64,000 bases of DNA from Neocallimastix lanati (nom. inval.) (Eukaryota > Neocallimastigomycota > Neocallimastigomycetes > Neocallimastigales > Neocallimastigaceae), in assembly GCA_016946835.1 (NCBI GenBank), contig JACVTC010000183.1, forward strand, positions 67,501 through 131,500, given 5' to 3'. The notes below the pieces were generated by a model that ran no database searches, was not told the origin of the DNA, and saw only the letters and a program-made list of their open reading frames with translations. The position numbers were made by a program, and so were the translations under genes. Below are positions 1 through 13,475 of this stretch, piece after piece (position 1 is the first letter of the stretch; every line of letters starts with the position of its first letter).

Positions 1-2430
1 AAAGTAGTACCAATTTTACTATTTTTCTTGGATGATTTTGATTTTCTTGAATTTTCATGATCAGCTTTTCTATCTTTATCTTTAATCTTTACATCCTTTA
101 AAATATCAACTTCTTCAAGATTGGTTTGAGGTTTCATTTCCTTAAGAAGTTGACCTTTTTCTGATGTTAAAGAAAGACTTTTATCCTCTTTTGCAGAAGA
201 AGAAATATATGTTGAATGAATAGATGGAGCAAAGGAAGATATATTGGAATAATCTGCATCATCATTAAAATATTTAGAAATATCTGCATTTATCGTTTCA
301 TTTTGCTCCTCTAGAAAATTTTTAATATCATGAATCTCATTTTCATATTCCTCAGTATTACGAGAGGTATATTTTTTCATCCTATCGGATGAATTTTTAT
401 TATAGAAGGAGATTATATTTTTAATTCTATTTTCATTTTCATTATCATTTTCACTTTTACTTTTACTTTCACTTTCATTTTCTTTATTATTATCATTATT
501 ATTAATTATATCTTTATTTTTTTCCTTTATATTTTTAGAATTTTTAATACTTTTTGATATATTGTCACTATTTTTTGAAGAGTTCGATTGGGAATAATAA
601 TTATGGATATCTGTTGAGGAATGAGTCTTTTCAATATAATCATAGGAAGTATTATTTTCGGCGTACGCTTTATCATCCATGTCATTTATGTTAAATTTAT
701 TATTTAAAAAATCAGCAGAACTATTAATTTTCATGCTTTCTTTTTCTAAAATATTATTCTCATTATTACTATATCTATTTCGGTAATATTTATTTAAATT
801 ATATACATTATTATTAAATACGTTCTTTTCTTCATTTAAATCTTGATAAAATGATGACATATTGTCTTTGTTGTCATCACTAAATTCACCTTGTTGTGGG
901 GACCTTCCATCAGAAGATAATGAAGTAGTTACAACTTCACCTGATATATTTTTATTTGTCATTGTATTTTTTTGAACTAATACTTTCTTTTTTTTAATGG
1001 TTGACATGCTTTTATCCTTTTTTGAAGTACAGGATGAAATTTTTTCTTGAGTTACGCCATTGTGACAACCAAAAGTAGTACTACTAACCCTACTTACTAC
1101 ACTATTTGAAGTAGAAGAGGAAGAGGAGGAGGATCGATGTAAAATATTATCTTTTACATTTGTTTTATTATTTTCTGTATAGTAGTGATAGATCTCTGTC
1201 AGTTGATTTATGGTATCATTTGAATTTGAAGTAACCTTGATATCAATATCATTTAAGAAAGTGCTATAGTCTTGTCTATCCTTATTTGAATTTTCTTTAT
1301 TACGTTTAAGAATACTAGTTAATGTTTCATAATATTTTCTTGAACTTTCTAATGAATGTTCTTCTTTTTCCTGTTTCAACGAAGATTTCGATGAATTAGG
1401 CTTTAACTTTTGACTACTATGCCGTTTGGATTTCCTATTTGATTTTATAGTTGACTTTTTAGTAGCAGAGGTATCGCTTTGTTTAATGTCTTTGTCTTTA
1501 TTATTTTCATTTGAATGATAAGAACTATCTATATTTGAATCCATAGTTATTATTTGGCGTTCAGTATTCGTTAAAGATAAAACAGAAAATGAATTACGTT
1601 CTTTATGTGAGGAATTTAAATTAGTATCAATTTCATCATTTTTATTTTGTTTTAATAGATTAGAAAGAGAAAGTCCTTTAATTTTTCTTTCCATAAGTTT
1701 AATACCTTTACGAACTCTTGGAACATTTTCTAAATTATTTTTTTCTTTTTCTATCTTTTTATTGTTTTCTTTTTCTTTTTCATCATTTCCCGTTACTTCT
1801 TCTTTCTCTCTATTATTTACATTATTTTTAATTTTTTTTTGTTGTGAATCGTGATCTAATCCTATACTATTGAAGTTATTAAGAATACGGTTGAAGTTAC
1901 GACTAAGTCTATTATGAACCGATTTTTTTTCTTTAGATTTAAGTACTTCTAGATCCTTGTTTTCTTTTCCTGTTTTATAATAAGAATTTTCACTTGGTGT
2001 TGAACTTAATACACTATTTTCTTCTTGTTGGAAACTTCCATTTATTATTGATTTTAATATACTATCTTCTTCTTGTTGAAAACTTTCATTTGCTGAACTT
2101 AATCTACGATCTACTTCAGGATAAATTTGACTATTTCTAATATTATTGCTTGTATCATTAGTAGCTTTATTTATGGTATTATTATAATTATTATTATTCT
2201 TCTTTTTCCTTAATTGGTTTAAATCTAAATGACTTATACGGTGATTGCTTGGTTGAGGTGGGTTCAATCCTTTTAGATAATGTAACTGTTGTGACGATTC
2301 TGGTGAAAAATTATTAAATTAAGATATTTATTAGTATGAAATAATGATTTTGATAAATCATATTCATTTTCATTACTTGAAGAACTAAAAATTGGAAAAA
2401 AATATTTTCATTATCACTATTAATAAAAAA

Positions 2431-2484
<54 letters not shown>

Positions 2485-4098
2485 TTTACCTGTTATCCTA
2501 TAACTTGCTTTTTTCATAAGATGATTTTGATTTTGATTTTGATTTTGAGTTGATGACGATGGGAATGAATGTCTATTATCAGTTTTATTATTATTTGCCG
2601 AGGTATTATCATTATTTGAAATAGTATATTCTTTAGGTTGATCTAACAGTGTATGAGAACTATTCTTTTGCATTAATTCTTTGATATATATTTCTTTATA
2701 TGAATTATAAGCTTCTTGATAGTTGTTTTTATTGCTTAATTGATTATTTGCATCAATATAGGCTTTAGAACCGGTTTTCAAAACATTTTCATCTATTTCA
2801 TAAGAACTTTCACGATTATATTTTGTAAGGTCTTGTTTATTTTCGGATGAATAAGATTTGCTACTTTTATTAGAAGATATCATCATTTTATTATTTTTAG
2901 AATTATCATTTGAAGTAAAAAGCATAGATTCATGATGAGAAGAATTTTTTAATTTATTTTGTAAATCTAGTTTTTCTTGGTATCCAGAGAGATTTATACT
3001 ATTCATTGAATGTCTATAACTACGATTAGCATTTAGATCTGATTGAGAATTCGAAGAATTTGAATTAATAATTTTATCATTAGCATAATTTCCATTTTTC
3101 TTTTTAATACAATTATGAATAGATTGGCCGAGGATATAATCATTTCTTTGCTCATTACTATCGCCATTGACATAAGGTAACGAATTTGGTGGTTGGTATG
3201 GAAGAGAGGGTTGGTTATTACTATTCTTTGATAATCTCAAATGATCACTACCACGATAAGGCTCTTCTAGTTGCTTCTTTTTAGAAGTAGCCTTTAAAAC
3301 ATCGTAAGATTTTGAATATTTTAATGGACGATAAGTATTTTCTTCACTTTCAATGGAATTATTTTTAGACATTTCATAAAGACTATTTTGTATTAAGCGA
3401 GCTGCACGACCATATTTTCTCTCTTCTTCTCTGTTTTTCTTTTCTATTAAAATAGTATCTTCAAATGTTAAAGCAAATCTATTAATCATTTTATTGAAAA
3501 ATACAGGTTGAGAAAGCAGTTCCATTCTTTTAACACCATTAATCATTACTGGTTCAGGCAAATTATTATTTAATAAACAATCACCCGTGTACTGTAACTC
3601 TTCAACACTGACATGTAAATCATAATTATTAAGCATCAAAAATTCCATTTCTAAACTATTTAGTTCATAAATTGGTAAACCACCGACTTTTGCATAGTGT
3701 GAATTTAAAAAGAATATGTCACTATTAAATTTTGCTGATACAGTGATACCCGCAATTAAAAGTCTATGAATATTATAAGAATTAATAATAAATGGTTTCT
3801 TGTTCTTTTTGCATGAACTTGGAAAAGATGGAATATAATTTTGAATTTGTGACATACGATGAAAATATACTAATACAGATAAAAAACACTCATTACCACA
3901 TAATGTATACTTTAGAATACGATTAAGATAAGATTCAATAGATATTGGTGCTATATGCTTTGAATGAAAATGTGTTAGAGTTGCATTATTATTTGGAATT
4001 TTATCATTCAATTCAATAAATTTCTTTAAACGACGGGATACTAATTTAATAGTATTAGTACAAGGATGATTAACTAAATCATATTTTTGATTTACCAT
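1..4098 (-). CDS. Pho80/Pcl-type cyclin with giant low-complexity tail (spliced, 3' end outside window)
   Basis: Exons read 4098..2490 and 2299..1 on the minus strand; the gene runs off the left edge with at least 1302 codons. Residues about 51-171 form a cyclin fold of the Pho80/Pcl family: ISIESYLNRILKYT, then NSYNIHRLLIAGITVSAKF, then HYAKVGGLP, all family hallmarks. Such cyclins bind and activate a Pho85-like cyclin-dependent kinase in phosphate, glycogen or polarity control; which pathway applies here cannot be told. The rest is Asn/Ser/Lys/Glu-rich and probably disordered. I use the ATG at 4098; an in-frame TTG at 4119 lies upstream but is an unlikely eukaryotic start. The second exon was checked triplet by triplet and has no stop from 2299 to 1. 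Most family members are 250-450 residues, so the tail is exceptional. It could in principle be two genes, but the frame and splice signals favour one. Confidence 0.85.
2300..2489 (-). other. Spliceosomal intron of the cyclin gene
   Basis: On the minus strand the donor is ACAG|GTAAAATT (GT at 2489-2488), the acceptor TTTTTCACCAG ends at 2300, and a branch-like ATACTAATAAA lies about 35 nt before it. Splicing joins a phase-1 exon end (ACA G) to AA TCG TCA and opens a frame of 2299 nt without a stop. Read unspliced, the first exon runs through an Asn repeat and stops at 2314. No cDNA is available, so this is a prediction from signals and frame. Confidence 0.75.
2431..2482. repeat. (AAT)n microsatellite inside the intron
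   Basis: About 17 uninterrupted ATT/AAT units. In the unspliced frame it would be a poly-Asn tract, but it lies just downstream of the predicted donor and is probably not translated. Confidence 0.8.
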
Positions 4099-4109
4099 GT
4101 TGATTTCAT
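4092..4109 (-). promoter_or_regulatory. Possible 5-codon upstream ORF overlapping the cyclin start
   Basis: ATG at 4109 opens a 5-codon frame (M-K-S-T-W) that ends in TAA at 4092. It is out of frame with and overlaps the main ATG at 4098. If the mRNA 5' end lies upstream, scanning ribosomes would meet this ATG first. The transcript start is unknown. Confidence 0.3.
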
Positions 4110-4119
4110 AAAATTTCAA

Positions 4120-5022
4120 TACCCTTAATTATTTAATTATTAAAATATTATAAATAATAACAATTGTAATAATAATAATAATAATAATAATCAAATTAAC
4201 AATTATTAAAAAAAAATATTATCATGTTCACGAAAAAAATATATATTATTAACAATAATTTCTTATTAATTACTCTTTTATTAAAATTATTTTAACATAT
4301 TATATTTTTTTTTTCTCATGTGTAAAAACTAATTATTAATCATATATACATTAAATACATTTTTAAAAATATATAATAAATTACCTTTTATTATTAAAAT
4401 AAGTTAATTATTTGTTATATATTATTAATCGAGGATATAATATATTAAAATTTCATAAAGACTAATGATATTATTAAATTAAATTAAATTATTTTTGCTG
4501 TCATTAGAATTACATTTCATAAAAAAATTAATTTTTAAATTAATAAAAATAATAAGTAAAAAAAAAAAAAAAAAATTGAAAAATATATTAAAAATATAAT
4601 AAATGAAAAAAAATATATATATATATTAAACTTACTCTAATATTTATTCTATGATAAAGAATAATATATTAATGCAGGATAATAAAATATATTAAATAGA
4701 GTATATATATATAAACTATAAAAATTTTTATTATAATTTTAAATTTAAATGTAAAAGAATTTATTATTAAAAGGTTACCTATATGAATAAATAAATTTAA
4801 TGATGATAAAATAAATTTAAAAAGACTTATATATAATATATATATAAATTAAGCGATTATGTTGTTTGTATATAAATTAATTTATTATTATATTAAATGA
4901 TAATAATTTTAATTTTCAAAAGAAAATTATAAATTTAAACAAGCTAATTTTCATTAAGTTAAAATGATTTGAATTATATTTGATTTAAACTATTTTAATA
5001 TTGTTATTGATACTGCTTTGAC

Positions 5023-5054
<32 letters not shown>

Positions 5055-8000
5055 GAATTGAATAGAATTGAATTGAATTGGATTGGATTAAAAAAAAAAA
5101 AAAAAAAAAAAAGAAAAATTTAAATTTCTTTTTATTTTTATTAAAAATATATTATTATTGCATTTCTTTCATATATAAATTTTTCATTTTAACTCATTTT
5201 CCTCTAAATAATTGTTATAATTGTTATGCCCTATTCTTTTTTTTTTTCTTTAAAAAAAAAAAAAAAAATTGATTTATGAAATATTAAAAATATATATATA
5301 TTACACTCTAAGTTAATAATATTTTAAAATTTTATTTTTTTTTTTCTATTTATAAAATTGTTTTCTAGTTTTATACATATAAATAAATAAATACGTTTTT
5401 TAATTATATATTAACGATTATTAATAAATAAAAATGAAAATAATTATCATAAAATCAATAAAAAATTTTAAAGTTAACTTTAATATAAAATAAAAATAAA
5501 AAAAAATAATTAAAATAAAAATATTTTGTAGAAAAAAAATTATATATATATATAATATATTTATAATTTATTATTTTTATTTATTTATTTATTTTTTTTT
5601 ATTTCACATTTATTTATTAATATTTAAGATTATCTTTTGTATATTATATAAATTTAATTATAATCTAATACATTATAATATAATAGATTAATTTAATAAT
5701 ATATATTAACATAAATAATTAAATTTAAAATTTCTTCTTTTACTTTTATGTTACTTTATCAATTATATTTTATTATTTAATAAGGTTTACTATTGAATTT
5801 TATAGTATAATAAATATAAATATATGAAATAAAAAAAAAAAAAAAAACTAGAAAAGCACTATACAATATTTATATAAATTATATATATTTTAATGAAAAT
5901 GTAACAAGAATATTTTTTTTTTATCTTTAATTCCACTACATATTTTACTTTATTATATACATATTTTTTACTTTTACTTTTATTTTATTATATGCATATT
6001 TTTTACTTTCACTTTTATTTATCTTATTTATATATTTTTATATATATATATTTTTGACTTCCATTTATTTTATTTATAATTATATTTGACTTCCATTTAA
6101 TTTATTATATATATATATTTGACTTTTCATTTATTTTATTATATATATATATTTTACTGTTAACATTTATTTTTTATATATTAACTCTTACAATAATATT
6201 TTTAATTACATTGTATTCATAATTTATACACTTTAATTTATCATTTTATTAATTAATAGTAATTAAAATGTTAAATTAATATTTACAACATAAAAAAACG
6301 AAATAATTAATTAATCTACCATATAAAACATTTGAATAATCGTAATAATTAATATAAATTATTAAAAAAATTTTTTATTGGAATATTAAATAATATGTAT
6401 TAAATATTCCATTAATAAATAAAATTACTTTTATAAAAAGTATGAAATATAAAATTTGAAGGTTATTATGAGAATATGCTAATATAATCAAATAAAAAAA
6501 TATATTTTATTTATATATTGAAATATCTAATGTTCTTACTAAGGTTGTTTAATAAATTATTTAAATAAAAAAGTAGTTATACTAAAAAAAATATCGCTAA
6601 TAATTTAAAATAGAGTAAAATTTTTTCAATGTTCAATTTTATTTAAAAAAAAGTGTTGGCATAATTAATTCCAATATATTATATATATATATTTTTTTTG
6701 AACAAAATATTTATACAAGAAAATTTTTATTATAATCCTTTTTTTTTTTTTTATTTTTATTTTTATATTTATCTATTTATTTTATTTTGTTCTTCTTTTA
6801 CTTCTTTAGCCAAATTGCTTTTTTATTATATATTATTTTTTAGTTTTTAGTTTTTAATCTTTATTTCTTATTTTTAATTTTTTCCCATATTCATTTTTTA
6901 ATAATTATTCCATTAACTATCTAAAATTTTTTTAACAATAATTTATCTTTTTATAAATAAATAATTAATTAATTATTCCATTCCTTATTTATTTTATGTA
7001 ACACTGGAATTTATTTAAAGTTATTTTATATATTAATTTTTATTAATATATTTATTCAATATTAGTTATCATTCATTTAATTATATAATTCTTATTTTTT
7101 TTATCCATTGAAACTATATTTTATTAATTAATTAAATTAATTAGAAAAAAAGTTTATTTTTATTAATTTTTTTTAATAACTTATTAAATTGAGTCATAAT
7201 ATTTTAATATATTACAGTTTATTCAACTCTAATATTTTTTTTTTTTCAAATAGTCAAAGTGAAAGGTGAAAGGCGATTTGTTGAAACTGTGATAATACAT
7301 GAAATTATATTGGTTATACAAAGCAAATAATAATAAAATCTTTAGTTACATCTTAATATAATCAAATATAGAAAAATTAAAATTTTTTTTATTTTTTTAT
7401 TTTTTTTTATATTTTTTTTTTATTGTATATATATTGTATATTTTATTTATATTTTTTATACATATATTCCTTTTTTTCTTTACCATAACATTATTTATTA
7501 CTTATTATCATTTGAAGAAATTACTATTTTATAATTATTTAATGATTATTAAATTATTTAAATTACTGTTTCTTATATATCTCTATGATTCTCTAATTTC
7601 GAACAATATATGAAGGCAATACATTTGATTTAATCAAAATATATAAATTACTTACTACCACCAATAATATGCTAGTATATAAAATAAAATAAAATACTGA
7701 ATATTAAATTTGTAATTAAATATTTTATAAAAACAAAGTTAAGATAAATAAAAAAGGTCACATGAATACATATATATATGTAAAGATAAATTGATAATAT
7801 ATATATAAGATATACTAATATATATTCACTTTTTTTTTTAATTAAATCAAACATTTAAATGTAAATAAAAATTTTTATGAAGAATATGGAATATTGAGTA
7901 TATACTACTAATAATAATTTATTTGAATATTATAAAAAGAATATAGTTTTATAAAAGTTTTAAATTTATAAAATCAAAAAATTAAATCATATTTAATGTA

Positions 8001-9365
8001 ATGATAAAATAATATTGATTTTTTTTTTTAAATAAAAAAAATTTATTATTCACATATTATTATTTATATATTATTATTTATTATTACTTTATTATTGATT
8101 ATTTATTATAATTTTTCATTATTATTATATTTATTATTCTGTTTGAATGTTATGATAAAATGGTCTTTACGATTATGAGGTCAAATTATAATATTAATTT
8201 ATTTTCAATAGCAATTAATATTTAAATATTTTAAAACCATTTAATTATTAATTGTTATTTAAAAGTTTATATATTTAGTTACATATATATTAAATTATAG
8301 TAATAATTATGAAATAATTATTACTTTAATTTTTATGATTATATATTTAAACTAGAAATTATATAAAATAATTACTAAAATATTAAAATTCATTATTATT
8401 TAAGATATGAAATAAAATAATAAAATTTGATAATATATAAAATAAAGATAAAAATATTAAGATATTTAATATTAATAAAAATATTATATTAAATGTTAAA
8501 TCTTTAAAATTAATTATTAATAAAATAATATGTATTTATGTTATTATGAATAAAACTAATTTATTAATTTATAATTACTAATCATATATCTTGATTATTG
8601 ATATGTGCTATTATTTTTACTTAGTATGATTATATTATTTTATATTAATATTAATATTTTCTATCCTAGAAATTAACAAAGTTAACCTCCGTCTAATAAT
8701 TATTCGATGGATTATTATGATATAACTCGGTTGGTTTTATCTCTTTTGGAAGAAGTTTTATTAATTATTTATGTTTTTATTAATATAATTTATTTCATTT
8801 ATTTATTTATTTTATAATTTAAATTTATTTTATTTATAATTTCATATTGTTATTATTATTAAAAGGTTTTTATTTGTTAATATAATAAAAATAAATATTA
8901 AAAATGGCAAAAAAAGTTGCTACAAAGAAAAAATATAAAGAAAAAGTATTCTTTATATAATACTCTTTAATTATAAACAATTTTAAAATAAGAATTAATA
9001 TTTAGCTTAATATTATAAAAAGAATAATATAAATAATAAACGAATTATAAAATTATATTATAAATTATAATTATAACATATAAAAATATATAAAAATATA
9101 ATAAAATAAAATAATTTTTAGTTCTCAAGCAACTGATCTTGATATTATTAATTTATAAGTATGATAATAGCCTTTTATTTTTATAACCATAGAAATAAAA
9201 AATTCAATCGACAACAATAAAAAATAAAAAATTTAATTAATTTATAAATTATTACATATTTATATAACATAAAATTTTGTTATAAATTTTACGTTTACAT
9301 TAATTTTATATCTTTGTATAGAATTTATGATAATGACATATATCTATTTGATAAAAAAAAAAATA
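4120..9365. other. Extremely AT-rich intergenic DNA, no gene seen
   Basis: Long A and T runs and TA dinucleotide tracts with frequent stops in all frames. The few open stretches are low-complexity. An 18-codon reading frame at 8904-8960 starts M-A-K-K-V-A-T-K-K-K-Y-K-E-K and could be a gene-start relic; I do not call it a gene. No tRNA or rRNA and no clear LTR ends were found. Confidence 0.6.
5935..6180. repeat. Imperfect tandem repeat, period about 45-55 bp
   Basis: The unit resembles TTTGACTTCCATTTATTTTA followed by a (TA)n tract and recurs four to six times with length changes. Noncoding. Confidence 0.55.
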
Positions 9366-9425
9366 TGTGTAGTAACATATTTGTATATTTAATAATTATT
9401 ATTAAATATTAAATTTATATCTTTT

Positions 9426-9738
9426 TGAGAAAAGTATGTGTGTTTTATATAATAAACTTTATTTAATTTTTGTACTTATTTAATACATAAATTTTATTAA
9501 TGTAAAGAACTCATTTTTTTTAGATAATAAAAATAATTATTTTTTATAGTAAAAATTACATATTTAATCATGTGATAATTCTATGAATTAATACACATAG
9601 ATAAATGTTACACAACATAAAAATATAATAATAAAATATTAATATAAAATAAGAATATAATATTGATAATAATATAAGAATATAAAAATATAATTTTAAT
9701 AATATAAAAATATAAAATAAAATGTGATTATTTTAACA
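9426..9738 (-). repeat. Copia 3' LTR
   Basis: On the minus strand it runs TGTTAAAATAATC to TTTTCTCA, 313 bp, the same length as the partner at 13490-13802. Confidence 0.92.
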
Positions 9739-9750
9739 TTCCCCCCTAAA
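9739..9750 (-). promoter_or_regulatory. Polypurine tract of the copia element
   Basis: TTTAGGGGGGAA on the minus strand directly abuts the 3' LTR, the position of the plus-strand primer in LTR elements. Confidence 0.85.
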
Positions 9751-12393
9751 CAAGATTTTTCTTGAAAATTTTGTTTGCGAAGAATAACATTTTATTTCCG
9801 TTGACATCTTTTGTGAGTACATCTGCAAGATTGTCTTCGGATTTGATGTGTTGTAAAATAACATTATTATTTTCAATATGTTCCTTGAAGAAATGGTAAC
9901 TTACACGGATGTGTCTTAGTCTTTTTTCCAATAGCGAAATTTTCGGCGGAGTATAGACTGGCTTTATTGTCACCATAGAGATTTATTTTGAATTCTTTGT
10001 TAAATAGTGTTTTAATTGTTTATTAACAATTTTATTATCATTAAATTTATTATTTTTATAATCACTAATAATACCATTATGCTTTAAATTATATTGTTTA
10101 ATATCTGATTTCATTTTATTAACAATATTTGAGTCACTGTTAAATATATATTTTATTTTATTTAAATTATTCGTTAAATTGTGATTTGAGATATTTGATT
10201 TAATTGTTGAATTATTTGAATTCTTATATGAAGTATTGTTTGAGTTACTATTTGAAATAATATTTGAAGTATTATTTGATTTATTATTTGAGATATTGTT
10301 TGAATTATTATTTGAAATTATATTTGAATTATTATTTGGAATATTATTTGATTTATTATTTGAAATAATATTTGAATTATTACTTGGAATATTATTTGAT
10401 TTATTAGTAGAAATATTTGATTCATAGTTGTCGTTGTAAATTTTGTTATTATTTAATGAGTTATTATTATCATTGTTTTGAGAATACTCATGAGAATCTT
10501 CACTTGAATAGTTACTGTCGTTGAAATTTGAAGTATTATTATTATTGAAATTTTGTTGAATTAAGAGTACATTTTGATTGTTGTTACTTTGGTGATGAAC
10601 ATTTGAATTATTTTCATTTGATTCATATTCTAAATCTTCGTCTTCATCTTCATCTTCTTCTGTGTTAAGTTCTTCAGGTGTGTAATTTTCTTTATAATTT
10701 GTTTTGTTATTGAAATTAAAGTTACCAGGGATATCTTCTTCGAATACGGCATCACGAACAATATGAGTTTTACAATCATTAGTTCCAAAAATAACATATC
10801 CTGGAGAATGTTCATCATATCCTAAGAAAATTCCGGGTAATGTGTTATTATCAAATTTTGAGTTTTTAAGGGAAGCGTCTACATAGTAGTATGCTCTGCA
10901 TCCAAAAACACGAAGATTGTCAATATTCACTTCTTTATGGTAGTATAATTCATCAGAAATTTTAAACTTTATTGCAGTTCTTGGAGTTATGTTGTATATT
11001 TTAACTGCGGTTCTTACAGCATCTTCCCAGAAATGGTAGCTTAATTTTGCTTGATTTAATAATGCTTTTGTAGCATTTATTATTGTTCCATTTAATCTTT
11101 CAGCTCTTCCATTGCTTTGTGGGTTTCTTGGAACGATAAGATTTCTTTGTATACCTGCTTTGTTGCAGATATCTATGAATTTTCTTGATGTATATTCTTT
11201 TCCATTGTCACTTTGTATTTTTGTTATTGTTAAATTTGATTCATTTGTCATCATACGTATGAAATTTTCAAAAATTTCTGGAACTTCGGATTTTCTTTTT
11301 AGTAGATATATCCAACTTTTCTTGTGAAATCATCAAGGAAAGTTAAAATATATTTGAAATTATTCCTTGATTCTTTAAGAGGTCCAATAATGTCCGAGTG
11401 GATTAGTTCCAATGGCCTTGTACTTCTTGCATTTAAAGTTTTTCTGAAAGGTTCTTTTTTCAGCTTTGATATTTTGCAGCCAATACATAGAGTTTTGTTA
11501 ATTGTGTGTCCATTTAGGAATTTAATAAGATTATTGTTATAGAAATGGCACAGTCTTTTATGCCATATACTTAGGGAGTATTGGTCTAGATTGCTACTTT
11601 GTAAACTGTATATTGTTTTATAATTTCCTTGTTTATTATTAACGTAAATATTACAAATTTTGATTGAGTTTTCTTTTTCAATACATAAAAGTTGACCATT
11701 TAGTTTTGCTAATCTAAAGTATGCATTGTTATCAATAATGATAACATCAGCTAAGTACTGTCTTTTAAGATCGTTGAATGATATTAATGTTTTATTTTCA
11801 TTAATATCTTCTGAATATAATACATTTTTTATTATGAAGTAAATATTATTGATGTATCCCGTAAGATCTCCAATTTTTGAAACTTGTACTATTTCTTTTT
11901 CCTTTGTTGGTAGTATCATATTTGTATGATAATCTCTAACATTACATAGATTTTTAAGTGATCCCGTGATATTTGAAGATGCTCCAGAATCTATGGATAT
12001 TACATATCCATTATTATAATCTGGATGACATTTATGATTGTTAATAAATTCATATATAGTTTTTCTATTTAGGTCGTTTGTAATTATGTTTGGAATCATA
12101 GGTGGAAGTGGACTATCATGAGGTTTTACTAATTTATTTTTACCAATAAGGTTTAATTCTAGATTATTATTATTTTCTACGTTATTGATTATTATGTCAC
12201 GTGATTCTATAAAATTATTTGATATATTTGATTTATGTTCATCATGAATTGATTCATTTGAAATATTATAGTTGATTGGATTTGTTTTAGGTTTGTTATA
12301 GTCCCCTAATTAATTGATTATTAAATCATTTGATTCATAAGAGTTATTCATTGGTGGTTCAGGAGACATGTCATATGGATTTTCTCCATCTAG
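9746..12393 (-). pseudogene. Copia pol: protease, integrase, RNase H tail; no reverse transcriptase
   Basis: Protease motif IDSGAS lies near 11985. The integrase has an H-H-C-C zinc site (WHKRLCH...CIGC) and all three catalytic positions: HSDIIG, QSDNGKEYTS and a glutamate in NGRAERLNG. A one-base loss near 11315 (after FTRKV) shifts the frame. The frame then crosses an Asn-rich linker and joins directly to the end of RNase H (YGDNKAS...HIRVSYHF...LADVLTK), itself broken by a second one-base shift near 9915. About 2 kb expected between integrase and RNase H is absent. In-frame stops sit at 12310-12312 and 12394-12396. The product would not transpose on its own. Confidence 0.88.
10216..10420 (-). 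repeat. Degenerate coding repeat (Asn/Ser-rich) in the copia linker
   Basis: About ten to twelve short units encoding S-N-N-I-S-N-N-K type peptides after the integrase, in the place of the variable copia linker. Confidence 0.7.
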
Positions 12394-12396
12394 TCA

Positions 12397-13419
12397 GATA
12401 TTCTTTTCATGGGTTTCTTGAGATTCATCATAGTCACTGAGAGCATCAATGATTTCTAGGTTGTTGATTGTATCTTTGGCTAGGTTAATATTGCTAAATT
12501 TTCTTGCTATTTCTTTAATTTTATTATTAGGGTTCCTTGCATTAAAGTAGCAATTTCTTGTGAAATGGTTATGTTTGTCATAGATTGAACAGTATTTCTA
12601 GTTATTTCTTTTGGTCTTGTTCCTGTTAATTTTGCTATTTTTCTGGTTTCTTCTTCTCCGATTATTATTGTTATAGTTATTATTATAGTTATTATTATAA
12701 TTATTGTGATTATTATTCCTAGAATTATTTTGGGAATGATTATGATTCGCATTTTTTATAAAAGAAACTTCTTCTACTGGTTTTGGGTCTTTCGCATTTA
12801 AAGTTCTTTTGGCTATAGTTCTGATTTCATTTGCAATCTCTTGAAGATTGTCTTTATAATCGAATTTGACATAGTTTTTATATTCCCCTGGGAGTCCCTT
12901 CAGGAGTAATTTGAATTTTTCATCTTCGTCTATTGTTTTTCCTAATTCTTTGAGTAGATTACAAAGATGTTCGAATTCTGTAGTAAATTTGATTACTTCT
13001 TTGTCCGTCTTGGCTCTTAGATTTTTTAAACGGTCGTATAAATCTGGAACTTTGTTGATATTTATTATATTATATTCGCTTTCTAGATATTTGTACATTT
13101 CGTAGGCCGATTTTAATCGAAGGCCTATCAACGTAGCTTTGCTTTCTTTGGAAACCGAGCATAGAATTTGTTGGCGAGCTCTACCGTCCTTTTCTTTAAT
13201 TAGAGAAATTGAATTTTCAATATTCTTCTTATCTTCTTTTTTAGATTTGAGTTTATCATATAACTCATTTAATTCTTCGTTGGCGTCGAATTGGATGTAT
13301 TTGTCTATGTGATTTATTTCAAGATTTGTTCTCAATTCGTACGCCCAAATGTCAAAGTTCTCTTCATTTAATATCTCTCTTGGAGTTGAAGATGAATCTT
13401 AATTGTTAGAAGTATTCAT
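12397..13419 (-). pseudogene. Copia gag with nonsense mutations
   Basis: One frame runs from ATG at 13419 through the capsid region into a nucleocapsid-like segment. It is cut by TAA at 13401 (codon 7) and TAG at 12600. The capsid part shows the copia Gag pattern (FDIWAYELRTNLE; YNIININKVPDLYDRLKNLR; LLKGLPGEYKNY). A zinc knuckle follows the second stop, C-S-I-Y-D-K-H-N-H-F-T-R-N-C, in which the second cysteine is now tyrosine. The frame continues without shift into pol, so Gag and Pol probably formed one polyprotein. Confidence 0.85.
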
Positions 13420-13475
13420 ATTTATAAGAAAGGCGGTTTTAAATAACGGATATGTTTTTATAAATAAGAGCTAAT

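Noticed and set aside
4098-4119. In-frame TTG upstream of the cyclin ATG as start
   Set aside because: TTG is not a usual eukaryotic start, and the ATG at 4098 begins before all conserved residues.
5078-5272. 64-codon open stretch of Lys and Phe
   Set aside because: Produced by A and T homopolymers with no protein-like composition.
8904-8960. Micro-ORF M-A-K-K-V-A-T-K-K-K-Y-K-E-K
   Set aside because: Suggestive of a basic protein start and followed by GTATTC that might be a donor, but no second exon or promoter was found.
10236-10427. Plus-strand Leu/Phe/Glu-rich ORF
   Set aside because: Antisense shadow of the Asn/Ser repeat in the copia linker.
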